64,000 bases of DNA from Desulfopila aestuarii DSM 18488 (GTDB taxonomy: Bacteria; Desulfobacterota; Desulfobulbia; Desulfobulbales; Desulfocapsaceae). Below the pieces are notes generated by a model, which saw only the letters and a list, made by a program, of their open reading frames with translations, was not told where the DNA came from and searched no databases. The DNA lies in the NCBI RefSeq assembly GCF_900143695.1, contig NZ_FRFE01000003.1:186001-250000 (forward strand), in the 5' to 3' direction. This document shows, piece after piece, positions 32,284 to 42,891 of the stretch (position 1 is the stretch's first letter; every line of letters starts with the position of its first letter). Both the position numbers and the translations under genes were made by a program.

Positions 32284-33024
32284 TTAGTTCTGGGGTGCAG
32301 CAGCTTCGGGAGCTGCAGCCGCCGTCTCGATTCCCAGCAACTCAACCTCGAAAACGAGAACGGAGTTGGGCTCGATTCGCGGCATAACACCCTGCTCACC
32401 ATACGCAAGGTCGGCAGGAATAACCAGATTCACTTTAGAACCAACGGGGATCAGCTGAAGAGCCTCACTCCAACCTGGGATAACCTGATCTACACCAAAG
32501 GTGACCGGCTCGCCACGCGCGATTGAGCTGTCAAATTCGGTTCCGTCAATCAGGCTACCTGCATAATGGACCTTGACCTGATCGGAAGCCTTAGGAATAG
32601 CTCCCTCACCCTTGGTGACGAACTTATACTGAAGACCGGATGCTGTAACCACAACACCTTCCTTTTTCTTATTCTCCTCAAGAAATGCCAGCCCTGCGGT
32701 CTTATTCTTCTCTTTCATCTGCTCAAGCTCGGCAGCCTGTCGCGCCTGCAAACGTGCTCCGAACTCTTTCTGGACCATAACTATCTCTTCCTGGTTCATG
32801 GCCAGTTCGGCTCCTGCGTAACCGTCGGTAATACCATAAACCAGAGTCTCAAAATCTATTTCTTTACCAAGACCCTTGAAATATTTACCAACATCAGAAC
32901 CCATCGCATAACTGAGTTTCTGCTCGAAAGTATCGAGCTTGGGTTTTTCCATTTTTTCCTCAGCCATGAGAAGACCGGGAACAACCACGAGACAAACAGC
33001 AAATAGCGCTACAATTCGCTTCAT
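32284..33024 (-). CDS. Mip/FkpA-type FKBP peptidyl-prolyl cis-trans isomerase
   Basis: A 246-residue exported folding catalyst. Residues 1-21 form a Sec signal peptide (MKRIVALFAVCLVVVPGLLM) and probably direct it to the periplasm. Residues 30-125 are the helical FKBP_N dimerisation region (LSYAMGSDVGKYF). The FKBP domain follows, with VKVHYAGSLIDGTEFDSS, VIPGWSEALQLIPVGSK and LAYGEQGVMPRIEPNSVLVFEVELL. The tail is Ala/Pro-rich. AAGGAG before the ATG at 33024 and the signal peptide fix the start; the frame opens at 33060. It is a single gene that converges with DUF362. Confidence 0.93.
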   Translation of the reverse strand: MKRIVALFAVCLVVVPGLLMAEEKMEKPKLDTFEQKLSYAMGSDVGKYFKGLGKEIDFETLVYGITDGYAGAELAMNQEEIVMVQKEFGARLQARQAAELEQMKEKNKTAGLAFLEENKKKEGVVVTASGLQYKFVTKGEGAIPKASDQVKVHYAGSLIDGTEFDSSIARGEPVTFGVDQVIPGWSEALQLIPVGSKVNLVIPADLAYGEQGVMPRIEPNSVLVFEVELLGIETAAAAPEAAAPQN

Positions 33025-33281
33025 ACGAAAGCTCCTTTTTAAATTGTTGTGTATGGCCACGCAATGTGAGGCTGTGGATCACTGGTTTCACGATAATCCA
33101 ACGAGTGCACACATTCACGAAACCGTTGCCGGGAACGGCATATCAGAGCGTACTCTATACCCTATCCATCAATAAAAGACATCCGTTCAATCAAACAGGC
33201 ATATAAAATCTCAAGAAATCTGCTGCGACCTCCACCTCTACAAACACGATCCTTCAACAGTGATATTCCCTTGAAGGCACT

Positions 33282-33731
33282 TTACATAATCACAAGGGTA
33301 ATCCCTTTGTTGCCCCGATTAAGGTTGTTGTTTTTTTCAAGCTGAGGGTAGCGTTTGAGCAGATCACGAACGGGTCCGTTACGTCGGTAAAACTCTTCTC
33401 CCGCAATGACACCACCGAGTTCTCCGCGACTTTTCATATACTCAAGAACTTTGCGGCATTCTCTGCGGATGGCACCGCCCCGGCCGGTTGAGCCATAACC
33501 GTGAATAATGGTCAGCACCTGAATATCTCGTATTCGTGCTTCATGTACCGCCGCATGCAGCTGCTGCAATGCGGGCTCGACCAGCGGCATTCCGGCTTCA
33601 AGATTCACCGTACGATGAACGAACTTCTTGACCTTCTGCTCCTGATGATTTTCCTTCTGTTCACTGCCGCAAAATGTGCAGTTTTTTACACCGCGGCGTA
33701 TCTCGTTGCCACAGATATGACAAAGGTTCAT
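33282..33731 (-). CDS. Smr-domain protein with N-terminal zinc ribbon
   Basis: A 149-residue protein. An N-terminal four-Cys zinc ribbon (Cys4, Cys7, Cys18, Cys21) is followed by a linker and an Smr domain with LEAGMPLVEPALQQLH and the conserved HGYGSTGRGGAIRREC loop. Smr domains nick DNA or cleave/bind RNA in MutS2 and related proteins; this small stand-alone form has no assigned substrate. It lies 55 bp after relA on the same strand and may be cotranscribed. Confidence 0.85.
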   Translation of the reverse strand: MNLCHICGNEIRRGVKNCTFCGSEQKENHQEQKVKKFVHRTVNLEAGMPLVEPALQQLHAAVHEARIRDIQVLTIIHGYGSTGRGGAIRRECRKVLEYMKSRGELGGVIAGEEFYRRNGPVRDLLKRYPQLEKNNNLNRGNKGITLVIM

Positions 33732-33786
33732 ACCCTGCTACTCCGTTTTTGACGTAAAGCCCTCAACTGCAATCCCCTTGACGGCT

Positions 33787-35967
33787 TTAAACCCTGCGTA
33801 CGGAGATGACATGCTCCATCTGACGGAGATGCTGCAGGATGACCTGCAGATGTTCCAGATCCCGGACTTCCATAGTGATATTCAGATCGGCGGTATCATC
33901 CGGTGTAGTGTGCCCGGAAAGATCGACAATATTGGCATTGTCGGAACTAATGACGGCGCTGATTTCGGCAAAAATTCCCCTGCGGTTCTCAGAGCGAATG
34001 TGGATACTGACCTTGTAGTGCTTATCTTCAATTCCAGACCAGGAGACATCTATCCAGCGATGAGGGTCGGTGCTCTTTAAGTTGATGCAGTCCTGCTTGT
34101 GGATTGACACCCCACGTCCCTGGGTAATGAAACCAACAATGGGATCACCCGGCAGCGGGCTGCAGCAGCGGCTGATTTTTATCAGCATGCCGTCGACACC
34201 GGCAATGGATATACCACCCCGATTATCATCACCTTTTGCTGGCGGCTGCAACAATGTTGCCGCCAACTCCTCCGGGGTAACGTCGGCAGCTTTGGCCTCC
34301 TGCTCCTGCACAATTTCCGGAGGCTGCAACGCTCGTACCAGGGTCTGGACAGTGATAACCCCACTGCCAACCTTCACCAGCATATCTTCAAGAGAATTGC
34401 AGCGAAGTTCTTTCAACAGCAAACGAATATGGCCGCTCTTGATCATCTTCTTGAGCGTGGTGTCATGACTCTTGATCTCGCGCTCGCAGATCTCCCGACC
34501 AAGCTTTAAAGCCTTTTCCTTCTCGTCGCGCCTGAGCCAGGAACGAATTCTGGCCTTTGCCCTGCTGGTCTTTACCAGATCGAGCCAGCCACGACGCGGG
34601 GTCTGGGTGGGCGAGGTGATGATCTCGATAATATCGCCATTCTGCAACTGATACTTCAACTGCACCAGCCGGCCATTCACTTTGGCCCCGACACAATGGT
34701 CACCTACCTGGGTATGGATGGAGTAAGCAAAATCGATGGGGCAACTTCCTTGGGGAAACTCCTTGACGTCTCCGGCGGGGGTGAGTGCATAGACATCCGG
34801 ATCGTAAAGTTCGCCTTTGACGCTGTCGAGGAATTCCCGTGGGTCCTCCACCTCCTGCAGGGACTTTACTAAATTCTTCAACTCCCTGAAGAGCCTGGCA
34901 TCACGATCGCTGACCTGCTGGCCTTCTTTGTAAGCCCAGTGTGCGGCAACACCTTCCTGGGCAACCCGGTCCATCTGATCGGTCCGGATCTGGATCTCGA
35001 TAAAGTGCTCGCGCGGCCCCACCACCGTGGTGTGCATCGACTGGTAGTTATTGGCTTTGGGGACCGAGATAAAATCCTTTATCCGCCCAGGAACAGGAGA
35101 CCAGTTGGCGTGGATCGTTCCCAACGCTTCATAGCACTCTTTGACCGTCTCCACAATAATCCGGAAGGCAACCTTATCGTAGACCCGTTCAAGAGGAATG
35201 TTCTGGGCGATCAGCTTTTTGTAGATGGAATAGATATGCTTGGGCCGGCCAATGATGCGGATGGGAGAAATACCAGATTCTGCCAGCTTCTTATGCAGGA
35301 TAGTTATGACCTCATCGACATATTCCTGCCGCTCCTGAAGAGAACTTTCCAAGCGGGTATTAATGTCGTTATATTCCTCCGGATAGAGATATCTAAAGGA
35401 ATGATCCTCAAGCTCCCGCTTCAACCAGTCGATACCAAGACGGCTGGCTAACGGCGCATAAAGATCCATAGTCTCGAGGGCAATGTCATGCTGCGTTTCA
35501 CGATCAGCCCGATCAAGCGACAGCATGTCCTGAAGCCGGTCGATGAGTTTCAGCAGCAGCACCCGGATATCCGCGGCAATAGCCAGCAGCATTTTCCGGA
35601 CGTTTTCCGCCTGGTTGACCAGCTTGCTGTTGTACTGAACCTTATTAATCTTGGAGGATCCTGCCACGATTGCTGCCACGCCCGGGCCGAATTCACGCTT
35701 CAAATCCTCCAGCTCAACACCTTCCTTTAACACCCCGTGCAGCAACCCGGCCAGCACGGTATCGAAATCCAGGTGCATGGAGGCAAGCGTCGAGGCGACC
35801 TCCAGCAGATGAATCAAATACGGCTCGCCGGAGTAGTGGGTCTTGCCACTGTGAACCCGGGTGACAACCTCCCACGCCTTGTCGATAGGGGAAAGATCGA
35901 CTCCGTGCAGATAATTGCCGGTGAGGACCTTCAGGCCCCGCGGATTAAGCATCGATGAATAAGGCAT
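33787..35967 (-). CDS. relA: RelA/SpoT-family (p)ppGpp synthetase with degenerate hydrolase site
   Basis: A 726-residue stringent-response enzyme with the long RelA/SpoT layout: HD domain (30-180), synthetase (235-350), TGS (388-450), helical linker and C-terminal ACT (about 650-726). The synthetase is intact: GRPKHIYSIY (240-249), Asp264, NNYQSMH (306-312) and Glu324 in FIEIQIRT. In the HD domain His53, His77 and Asp143 remain, but the HDxxED motif reads HGVLKE: Asp78 is Gly, and the following acidic pair is Lys81/Glu82. That should abolish ppGpp hydrolysis, so it is functionally RelA-like. It lies 18 bp after proS. No ribosome binding site is obvious; ATG codons at residues 1 and 6 are both possible. 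Confidence 0.92.
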   Translation of the reverse strand: MPYSSMLNPRGLKVLTGNYLHGVDLSPIDKAWEVVTRVHSGKTHYSGEPYLIHLLEVASTLASMHLDFDTVLAGLLHGVLKEGVELEDLKREFGPGVAAIVAGSSKINKVQYNSKLVNQAENVRKMLLAIAADIRVLLLKLIDRLQDMLSLDRADRETQHDIALETMDLYAPLASRLGIDWLKRELEDHSFRYLYPEEYNDINTRLESSLQERQEYVDEVITILHKKLAESGISPIRIIGRPKHIYSIYKKLIAQNIPLERVYDKVAFRIIVETVKECYEALGTIHANWSPVPGRIKDFISVPKANNYQSMHTTVVGPREHFIEIQIRTDQMDRVAQEGVAAHWAYKEGQQVSDRDARLFRELKNLVKSLQEVEDPREFLDSVKGELYDPDVYALTPAGDVKEFPQGSCPIDFAYSIHTQVGDHCVGAKVNGRLVQLKYQLQNGDIIEIITSPTQTPRRGWLDLVKTSRAKARIRSWLRRDEKEKALKLGREICEREIKSHDTTLKKMIKSGHIRLLLKELRCNSLEDMLVKVGSGVITVQTLVRALQPPEIVQEQEAKAADVTPEELAATLLQPPAKGDDNRGGISIAGVDGMLIKISRCCSPLPGDPIVGFITQGRGVSIHKQDCINLKSTDPHRWIDVSWSGIEDKHYKVSIHIRSENRRGIFAEISAVISSDNANIVDLSGHTTPDDTADLNITMEVRDLEHLQVILQHLRQMEHVISVRRV

Positions 35968-35985
35968 GGCACAAACAGCGTTGTG

Positions 35986-37701
35986 TTACGAACGCGCAAG
36001 CTCCTCGTTAATCCTCGATTTGAGCAGCGCCACGATAGCATCGGGCCCGGCCTCTTCGGTAAATCCATCACGGCGACGTCTGATCTCCATCGTCCCGTTC
36101 TTGGTAAACGATTTGCCAACCGTTACCCTAAACGGCATGCCAAGCAGATCTGCATCCTTGAACTTGGAACCTGGCCGCTCATCACGATCGTCCAGCAACA
36201 CGTCAAAACCAGCCTCCTGAAGCTCACGGTAGAGTTTCTCGGAAGCCTCAGTCATAACACCGTCATTGACCCCAAGGTTCAAGACCACTACCTGGAAGGG
36301 GGCCAGCGGCACCGGAAAGATGATACCGTTATCGTCATGATTTTGCTCGATGGCTGCCGCCACCACCCGGCTGACGCCGATACCGTAGCAGCCCATGACA
36401 AAGGGTTTTTCCTGACCTTCACTGTCCTGGAATACCGCTTTCATCGACTCGGAATAGGAGGTACCGAGCTTAAACACATGGCCGACCTCGATTCCTTCGG
36501 TGAGTTCAAGTTTGCCACCACATTGCGGACAAGGATCCTCGGTAGTTATCTGCCGGAGGTCGGCAACGGCCTCCACCTCGAAGTCACGGCCAAGATTTAC
36601 GTTTTTCAGGTGATAGTTCTTCTCGTTGGCTCCGACCACGAAGTTACGCATGGTGGCGACTTCCTGATCAGCAACCACCCGGATCGGGATGTTGACCGGT
36701 CCGAGATAGCCGGTGGGCACACCAGTAGCATCAAAAACCGCCTTGTCTTCTGCCAGTTCAACATCTGCAACACCGAGCAGATTCTTCAGCTTTACGTCTT
36801 CTACTTCACGGTCACCACGCAGCAGAACCGCCACAGGCTTGCCATCTGCAAGATAGACCATGGTCTTGACCAGCTGGGAAGGTGCGATCCCCATAAATTC
36901 ACAAACCGCATCAACTTTACGTTTACCGGGGGTTTCGACCTTTTCAAGGTCTGCCAGTGGTTCGGTATTGTCGATCTCCGCAATCTTGACAACAGCCTTT
37001 TCCATATTGGCGGCATATTCGCAATCACCGCAGACCACGATAGTATCCTCACCGGTCTTAGCCAATACCATGAATTCATGAGAGAAGCTGCCGCCAATGG
37101 CACCTGAATCAGCCTGCACGGCACGGAACTTCAAGCCGCAACGGCTGAAAATGCGTTTGTAGGCATCATACATTTTACGATAGGCGACCTCGGCTCCGGC
37201 ATCATCGACGTCAAAGGAGTATGCATCCTTCATCAGGAATTCACGGCCACGCATCAAACCAAAACGGGGACGAATTTCGTCCCGGAATTTGGTCTGGATC
37301 TGGTAAAGATTAATAGGTAGATCTCTATAGGAATGGAGCTCACGCCGAACGATATCGGTGATAACCTCTTCATGGGTCGGTCCAAGACACGATTCCCGCT
37401 CGTGCCGGTCATGAAAACGGAGCAGTTCCGGACCATATTTGTCATATCGACCGGTCTCACGCCACAGATCCGCCGGCTGTACCATCGGCATCATCAATTC
37501 CTGAGCTCCGGCGCGGTTCATCTCCTCACGCACAATATTCTCCACCCGGCGAATGGCTGCAAGACCATAGGGCAGATATGTGTAGACACCTGAGGTGAGC
37601 TTACGCATAAAACCGGCCCGCAGCATCAGTCGGTGACTGACGACTTCGGCTTCGGCAGGATTTTCTTTTAATGTCGGCAACAGCATTTGTGTGTAGCGCA
37701 T
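35986..37701 (-). CDS. proS: Prolyl-tRNA synthetase
   Basis: A 571-residue class II synthetase of the bacterial type with an editing insertion domain between motifs 2 and 3. Motif 1 is around [20 protein letters not shown], motif 2 around [21 protein letters not shown], and motif 3 near [17 protein letters not shown]. The editing domain (about 225-390) includes [16 protein letters not shown]. The C-terminal anticodon-binding domain carries [20 protein letters not shown]. The ATG at 37701 is preferred to the upstream codon at 37746 because family members begin MRYTQ. It sits between ispG and relA, a conserved neighbourhood. Confidence 0.97.
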   Translation of the reverse strand: MRYTQMLLPTLKENPAEAEVVSHRLMLRAGFMRKLTSGVYTYLPYGLAAIRRVENIVREEMNRAGAQELMMPMVQPADLWRETGRYDKYGPELLRFHDRHERESCLGPTHEEVITDIVRRELHSYRDLPINLYQIQTKFRDEIRPRFGLMRGREFLMKDAYSFDVDDAGAEVAYRKMYDAYKRIFSRCGLKFRAVQADSGAIGGSFSHEFMVLAKTGEDTIVVCGDCEYAANMEKAVVKIAEIDNTEPLADLEKVETPGKRKVDAVCEFMGIAPSQLVKTMVYLADGKPVAVLLRGDREVEDVKLKNLLGVADVELAEDKAVFDATGVPTGYLGPVNIPIRVVADQEVATMRNFVVGANEKNYHLKNVNLGRDFEVEAVADLRQITTEDPCPQCGGKLELTEGIEVGHVFKLGTSYSESMKAVFQDSEGQEKPFVMGCYGIGVSRVVAAAIEQNHDDNGIIFPVPLAPFQVVVLNLGVNDGVMTEASEKLYRELQEAGFDVLLDDRDERPGSKFKDADLLGMPFRVTVGKSFTKNGTMEIRRRRDGFTEEAGPDAIVALLKSRINEELARS

Positions 37702-37926
37702 AGATGTTCCGTATCGATAATGTGTTAGTTCATGAAAACAGTACAATTATCCACCTGACAGCAGCGGATATATTCTCACGATGAGTAAAGCTCTGGAAAA
37801 AGATGTAACCAAAACCGTTAAGCGGTTTGAAAACAACCACAAAACAGTCCGGAGATACTCTTTACCAACCGCCGAGAAAAAAGGACAAAAAAGTTGTAGC
37901 AGAAATGTATCAGATTTTCAGGATTT

Positions 37927-39000
37927 TTACCCTTCCTCTTCCATTTTTTTCAATTCGGCCATGAAGGTCTCAAGTAACACATCCTCATTAACCTTCTTAT
38001 AGATTTCGCCTTTTTTGAAGATAATACCCACGCCATTGCCGCCAGTCAGACCTATATCCGCTTCTTTGGCTTCACCGGGACCATTAACCACGCAGCCCAT
38101 GACCGCAACTTTGATCGGTCGTTTCATGGTCTGTACGTAACGTTCCACCTCTTCGGCCAGCTTGAACAGGTCTATCCGGGTCCGGCCGCAGGTTGGACAG
38201 GAAATGAGTTCGGGCCCGCGTTCCCGGATTTTCAAGGAGCGAAGCAGTTCAAAACCAACACGAATCTCTTCAACGGGGTCTCTCGTTAAGGAAATCCGGA
38301 AAGTATCACCGATACCTTGACTAAGCAGTATGCCAAGCGCAACCGAAGATTTGACCGTGCCGGCAATGAGACCGCCAGCTTCGGTAACACCGAGATGCAG
38401 GGGATAGTCAGTCAGTGCCGATAGCTGGCGATACCCGCTGACAGTGGTCAGCACATCGGAAGATTTTATGGAGATTTTCATCTCGTGATAACCAAGCTTC
38501 TCGATCGCCTGGACATTTCTAAGCGCGCTTTCAATAAGCGCCTTCGGGTTCTCCGCTGAGGGATAGCCATGGGTTTTCAGGAGATCCTTCTCAATAGAAC
38601 CACTGTTGACACCGACCCGAATAGGCACCTTATGGTGCTTGGCGGAATCGACCACCCGGGCAAGCTTTTCTTCCCCGCCAAGGTTGCCGGGATTGATTCG
38701 GATACCCTCGGCTCCGTTTTCCATTGAGCTGATGGCCAAGCGATAATCAAAATGGATGTCGGCGATAAGAGGAATGTGGATGGCGTCCCTGATGACCCGG
38801 ATGGCCTTCGCCGCCTCCTCGTCCAGCACGGCTGAGCGGATGATCTCACAACCGGCCTCCTCAAGCCGCAAAATCTGTTCGATGGTTTTTTCAGTGTCCC
38901 GAGTATCGGTATTGGTCATGGACTGCACCGAAATGGGGCTATCGCCGCCTACGGCAACACTGCCAACCGCAATCTTTCTGGTCTTTCGTCGAATAATCAT
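37927..39000 (-). CDS. ispG: 4-hydroxy-3-methylbut-2-enyl-diphosphate synthase IspG
   Basis: A 357-residue 4Fe-4S enzyme of the non-mevalonate isoprenoid pathway, converting the cyclodiphosphate MEcPP to HMBPP. The N-terminal TIM barrel carries VQSMTNTDTRD and IPLIADIHFDYR. The C-terminal cluster domain has SCPTCGRTRIDL and VMGCVVNGPGEAKEADIGL, giving the three cluster Cys residues and the conserved Glu. The frame opens with a GTG at 39009; the ATG at 39000 is the better start. dxr, in the same pathway, is in the same gene run. Confidence 0.97.
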   Translation of the reverse strand: MIIRRKTRKIAVGSVAVGGDSPISVQSMTNTDTRDTEKTIEQILRLEEAGCEIIRSAVLDEEAAKAIRVIRDAIHIPLIADIHFDYRLAISSMENGAEGIRINPGNLGGEEKLARVVDSAKHHKVPIRVGVNSGSIEKDLLKTHGYPSAENPKALIESALRNVQAIEKLGYHEMKISIKSSDVLTTVSGYRQLSALTDYPLHLGVTEAGGLIAGTVKSSVALGILLSQGIGDTFRISLTRDPVEEIRVGFELLRSLKIRERGPELISCPTCGRTRIDLFKLAEEVERYVQTMKRPIKVAVMGCVVNGPGEAKEADIGLTGGNGVGIIFKKGEIYKKVNEDVLLETFMAELKKMEEEG

Positions 39001-39050
39001 AGATCTCACGCCGGGCTGCCTTAAAACACTGGCTTTTCGTATATATACTG

Positions 39051-39776
39051 CTATTCTGCGGCAGGCATCTTGAGGTTGAGTTCCGCATCGGAAGCCCGCA
39101 CATACAGGGGCACTGCCGATGCAATATCAAGTGGTTGGTTCTGCTGTTGCAACTCCCCGGCGAGAAGACCAAGTGTTGCAGCGGATGGGCTCCAATGGTG
39201 AACAGGGGCACACCGCATACGATCTCCAAGCTGATCCTGCCATAGCGTTTTATATGCAAAGAGTCCGTCTCCAACCATCATAACCGGCTCGGATATCTGT
39301 TCAGCGAGCTTGCCAGGTGCAAACACCGTAATATCCGACACTCGCCGGGGAATGGTGTTGTCATCGGCTCGGTAGAAGGCTGCATAGACCTCTTTTTTCC
39401 GGGCATCCAGAACAGAACAGATAAGACGGCTTCCACCGGTACAAGAAGCAGCAATGACATCAAGTGTCGAAACACCATAGAGTGGTTTACCAGCTGCTGT
39501 CGCAAGTCCCTTCACGGTTGCCATACCGATGCGGAGACCGGTAAAACTTCCCGGGCCCAGACCTATAGCAAAGCCCTGGATATTCCCTTTTGCTATGCCG
39601 CCATCATCAAGTAATCTCTCGATGGCCAACAACAAGCGACGGGAATGGGTTACACTACTGGATACGGAGAGCGAGGCCAACACCTTCCCCTCTACGAGAT
39701 TACCGCAGACAAGCGCTACAGTGGAACACGGCGTGGCGGTATCTACTGCCAGTATGTAGTTTTCCTCACCAGCCAT
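39051..39776 (-). CDS. tsaB: tRNA threonylcarbamoyladenosine biosynthesis protein TsaB
   Basis: A 241-residue ASKHA-fold protein that partners TsaD in making t6A37 of ANN-decoding tRNAs. ILAVDTATPCSTVALV at the N-terminus and GLGPGSFTGLRIGMATVKGLA near residue 70 are typical. The start codon overlaps the stop of rseP (TGATG), so translation is coupled. The C-terminus is slightly longer than in Escherichia coli and ends in DAELNLK-like sequence. Confidence 0.94.
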   Translation of the reverse strand: MAGEENYILAVDTATPCSTVALVCGNLVEGKVLASLSVSSSVTHSRRLLLAIERLLDDGGIAKGNIQGFAIGLGPGSFTGLRIGMATVKGLATAAGKPLYGVSTLDVIAASCTGGSRLICSVLDARKKEVYAAFYRADDNTIPRRVSDITVFAPGKLAEQISEPVMMVGDGLFAYKTLWQDQLGDRMRCAPVHHWSPSAATLGLLAGELQQQNQPLDIASAVPLYVRASDAELNLKMPAAE

Positions 39777-40849
39777 CAGTTGAACAACCGGAGAATATCG
39801 TTATAGAAGACAAAAACCATCAAGGTTCCAAGAAGCGCCATTCCCACCTGTTGGGCAATAATCTGGGCCCGTTCTTCCATCGGTTTTCTACGTACCGCTT
39901 CAATAGTAAGAAACATCAGATGGCCACCATCGAGCACTGGAACCGGTAACAGGTTGAGCACACCTAAGTTGACGCTTAACAACCCCATGAAATAGAGGAG
40001 GTTGACAAATCCCGCCTTCATCTGCTGGCCGGCAATCTGGGCAATGAGGATCGGTCCGCCAAGTTCGGAGGCAGGAATAACCTGCTGGATGATCTTCACA
40101 AAGCCGGTGACAGTCAACTCGATAAATCCCCAGGTCTGAAGCCCGGCGTTCTTCATGGCGCCTGAAAGGCCAGTAGGCACGTAACGCAGATCATCATAAC
40201 GGACGATGCCAATCATGTACCGTTCGTCTACCTCTTCCCCGTAGATATTCTTGACCTTATCGATTTGGGGGGTGAGCTCAACAGGTATTTCCTGGTTATC
40301 GCGAAGCACCAGCATGGATATTTTTTTTCCACCGCTGTTTTTGACCCCTTCAAGAACATCCGACCAACCCTTGGTGGCCGTTCCGTTGATTTCGAGTATC
40401 ACATCATTTGCTACCAGCCCACCAATTGCTGCCGGGGAATTGTCATTAACCTTTCCGATCCGGGTGGTATCCACCGACTCTGGAACACCCTGAATAAGAA
40501 AGAGAAAGAAGAACAACACCAAAGTAAAAAGGAAATTGAAAGCGGGACCGGCCAGAACAATACCGAATCGCTGGGCCACCGATTTGTGAGCAAAGGATAC
40601 AGCCTTGTCGGCAGCCGGGACATCCTGTTCATCAGGATTTTCACCAAACATCTTGACGTAACCGCCAAGAGGCACAGCGGAAATTACATATTCAGTCTCA
40701 CCCACGGTCTTGCCGCAGAGTCGCGGACCGAAGCCGAGTGAGAATTTCAGCACTCTCACTCCGAAAAGCTTGGCAAAAAGAAAGTGGCCAAGCTCGTGAA
40801 CAAATATCAACAAACCAAGAACAAGGATAAAAGAAAATGCGCTATTCAT
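39776..40849 (-). CDS. rseP: Site-2 intramembrane protease RseP
   Basis: A 357-residue inner-membrane zinc protease that cleaves anti-sigma factors or signal-peptide remnants within the membrane. The zinc site is HELGH (18-22) in the first helix, and the third ligand is Asp307 in PVPVLDGGH in a later helix. One PDZ domain lies at about 115-200 (KVNDNSPAAIGGLVANDVILEING). Escherichia coli RseP has two PDZ domains, so this is the shorter single-PDZ form. It lies between dxr and tsaB. Confidence 0.95.
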   Translation of the reverse strand: MNSAFSFILVLGLLIFVHELGHFLFAKLFGVRVLKFSLGFGPRLCGKTVGETEYVISAVPLGGYVKMFGENPDEQDVPAADKAVSFAHKSVAQRFGIVLAGPAFNFLFTLVLFFFLFLIQGVPESVDTTRIGKVNDNSPAAIGGLVANDVILEINGTATKGWSDVLEGVKNSGGKKISMLVLRDNQEIPVELTPQIDKVKNIYGEEVDERYMIGIVRYDDLRYVPTGLSGAMKNAGLQTWGFIELTVTGFVKIIQQVIPASELGGPILIAQIAGQQMKAGFVNLLYFMGLLSVNLGVLNLLPVPVLDGGHLMFLTIEAVRRKPMEERAQIIAQQVGMALLGTLMVFVFYNDILRLFN

Positions 40850-40915
40850 AACTTCTCAAAACAGTTCCGGTCAAATCCGGTATGATTAAAGTGGGCACCA
40901 TATCTAAAGAACCCA

Positions 40916-42082
40916 TTAATTGCAGGAAAGTGTGGCGATACGCTCTTCGGCAACTTTGCGAGCCCTGGCATCCGCTGCCAGAATATCTTCCAGCGAATCC
41001 TCACTTCCCTCATGTACCCGTTCCAAGGTATCGGCAACGGTTTCTGCGATTTCTAAAAAGCGAATGCGACCGGCCAGAAAGGCGGCCACCGCCACTTCGT
41101 TGGCACCATTGAGCACCGCCGGTGCAACACCACCGCTGCGAATAGCAGAAAAGGCTAGGCCAAGGGCTGGGAAACACTCGTAATCCGGTGCATAGAACTC
41201 AAGATTCGAACACTGGGAAAGTTTGAGCGGACTCAGCTGCAGCGGCAGCCTTTTAGGGTACGACAGGGCATAGGCTATGGGGATTCGCATATCGGGAATC
41301 CCTAGCTGTGCCATAACCGATCCATCCTGATATTCGACGAGAGAATGGACCACAGACTGAGGATGAACCACAACCTCGATATCATCCACCGTCATATCAA
41401 AGAGCCACCTTGCCTCAATCACCTCCAGCCCCTTATTCATCAGTGTAGCTGAATCAATGGTGATTTTCGGTCCCATGGCCCAGTTGGGATGATTGAGCGC
41501 CTGTTCCCTGGTGACAGCCTTCAGCTCTTCTTTACGCTTTTTTCGAAACGGGCCGCCTGAAGCGGTAAGAATAATTTTGGCCACATCCTCGCGATGTCCC
41601 GCCTCGAGAGCCTGGAAAATTGCACTGTGTTCTGAGTCGACCGGCAGCAGCGCTACACCATTGCGCCGAGCCTCTGCCATCACGATCTTGCCGGCCATCA
41701 CCAGCGTCTCTTTATTGGCCAGCCCCACAGGTTTGCCCGCACGTATGGCGGCAAGGGTCGGCAAAAGGCCCGCTGCACCAACAATAGCGGAAACCGTGAC
41801 ATCACATCCGGAAAACGAGGCAACCTCCTGGTTGCCGCCCGTACCGTGAACTATTTTGTCATGAAACTGAGCAGGAAGAGACTCGCGCAGTTGACGGGCC
41901 CCATTTTCGTCCATAACTGAGACGATTTCAGGCTGGAATTCAAGAACCTGTTCTTTCAGGCGGGCGATATTTCGGCCTGCGGCCATACTGGCAATGCGAT
42001 ACTTATCGGGGAACTGCCTGACGACCTCAAGGACATTCACGCCAATTGAACCGGTGGATCCCAGAAGTGCGATACGTTTCAT
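40916..42082 (-). CDS. dxr: 1-deoxy-D-xylulose-5-phosphate reductoisomerase
   Basis: A 388-residue NADPH-dependent enzyme, second step of the MEP isoprenoid pathway. It opens with the nucleotide loop [16 protein letters not shown]. The substrate/metal site has [10 protein letters not shown] with the metal ligands Asp and Glu, ILTASGGPF and [17 protein letters not shown]. Its ATG overlaps the stop of cdsA by 4 bp. ispG downstream belongs to the same pathway. Confidence 0.97.
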   Translation of the reverse strand: MKRIALLGSTGSIGVNVLEVVRQFPDKYRIASMAAGRNIARLKEQVLEFQPEIVSVMDENGARQLRESLPAQFHDKIVHGTGGNQEVASFSGCDVTVSAIVGAAGLLPTLAAIRAGKPVGLANKETLVMAGKIVMAEARRNGVALLPVDSEHSAIFQALEAGHREDVAKIILTASGGPFRKKRKEELKAVTREQALNHPNWAMGPKITIDSATLMNKGLEVIEARWLFDMTVDDIEVVVHPQSVVHSLVEYQDGSVMAQLGIPDMRIPIAYALSYPKRLPLQLSPLKLSQCSNLEFYAPDYECFPALGLAFSAIRSGGVAPAVLNGANEVAVAAFLAGRIRFLEIAETVADTLERVHEGSEDSLEDILAADARARKVAEERIATLSCN

Positions 42083-42888
42083 TCCCCCCCCAGAAACAAC
42101 AATAGATAATACAGAACAGGTGCGGCAAGCAGTAAGGAATCAATGCGATCCAGCACCCCACCGTGTCCGGCAAGCAGTGTGCCGGAATCCTTGGTGCCGG
42201 TTCCTCGTTTTATCACCGATTCAGTGAGATCACCCAGAATACCGACCCCTGTCAATATAACAGCAGCCATTCCGACAAACAGCCAGTCTACTTTTTCAAG
42301 CAGCAGCATAGCCGAAACAAAAGCGGCCGCAAGACCGCAAAGCAGTCCGCCCAGAGCACCCTCAACCGTTTTCTTTGGGCTAATGTTAGGGCAAAGTTTT
42401 CTCTTACCGAAGGTGGAACCGAAATAGTAAGCACCAGAATCCGAACCGGCAGTGACAGCTGTCAAGACGACCAACCAGCTTCCACCCTCAGGATATTGCC
42501 GAAGCAGTACCAGGTAGGAAGCAAGAACACCGACATACACCACCCCAAACACCATACGGGAAAAACGTTCATAGGTATTGTCAAAATGGGTATAGCAGCG
42601 GAGAAAGTAAAGGGTAACCAGGAAAAAGGCCGAAAAAAGGCCGATCTGCTGAGGGATATCGGTGGTTCCGGAAACGGGCAGGGTCAAAAGAACCGGCAGA
42701 CAGATGGTACCAACCAGATAGAGCCTCGAAAAAAAAGCCAGCTTTGGCACCATGATCATCTTCAGATATTCGGCACCACCAATAGCAGTGATCACCAGCA
42801 TGGCCAGATAAAACTGCAGGGTCGACCCTTTCACCAGAAGAACAACCCAACAAACAGCTAAAAGAATTCCAGGAAGTGTACGTTTCAT
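42079..42888 (-). CDS. cdsA: Phosphatidate cytidylyltransferase CdsA
   Basis: A 269-residue inner-membrane enzyme making CDP-diacylglycerol from CTP and phosphatidic acid, the branch point of phospholipid synthesis. About eight transmembrane helices are visible. The C-terminal family signature [20 protein letters not shown] followed by [10 protein letters not shown] is complete. It begins three bases after the uppS stop, so the two are coupled. Confidence 0.96.
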   Translation of the reverse strand: MKRTLPGILLAVCWVVLLVKGSTLQFYLAMLVITAIGGAEYLKMIMVPKLAFFSRLYLVGTICLPVLLTLPVSGTTDIPQQIGLFSAFFLVTLYFLRCYTHFDNTYERFSRMVFGVVYVGVLASYLVLLRQYPEGGSWLVVLTAVTAGSDSGAYYFGSTFGKRKLCPNISPKKTVEGALGGLLCGLAAAFVSAMLLLEKVDWLFVGMAAVILTGVGILGDLTESVIKRGTGTKDSGTLLAGHGGVLDRIDSLLLAAPVLYYLLLFLGGE

Positions 42889-42891
42889 GAA

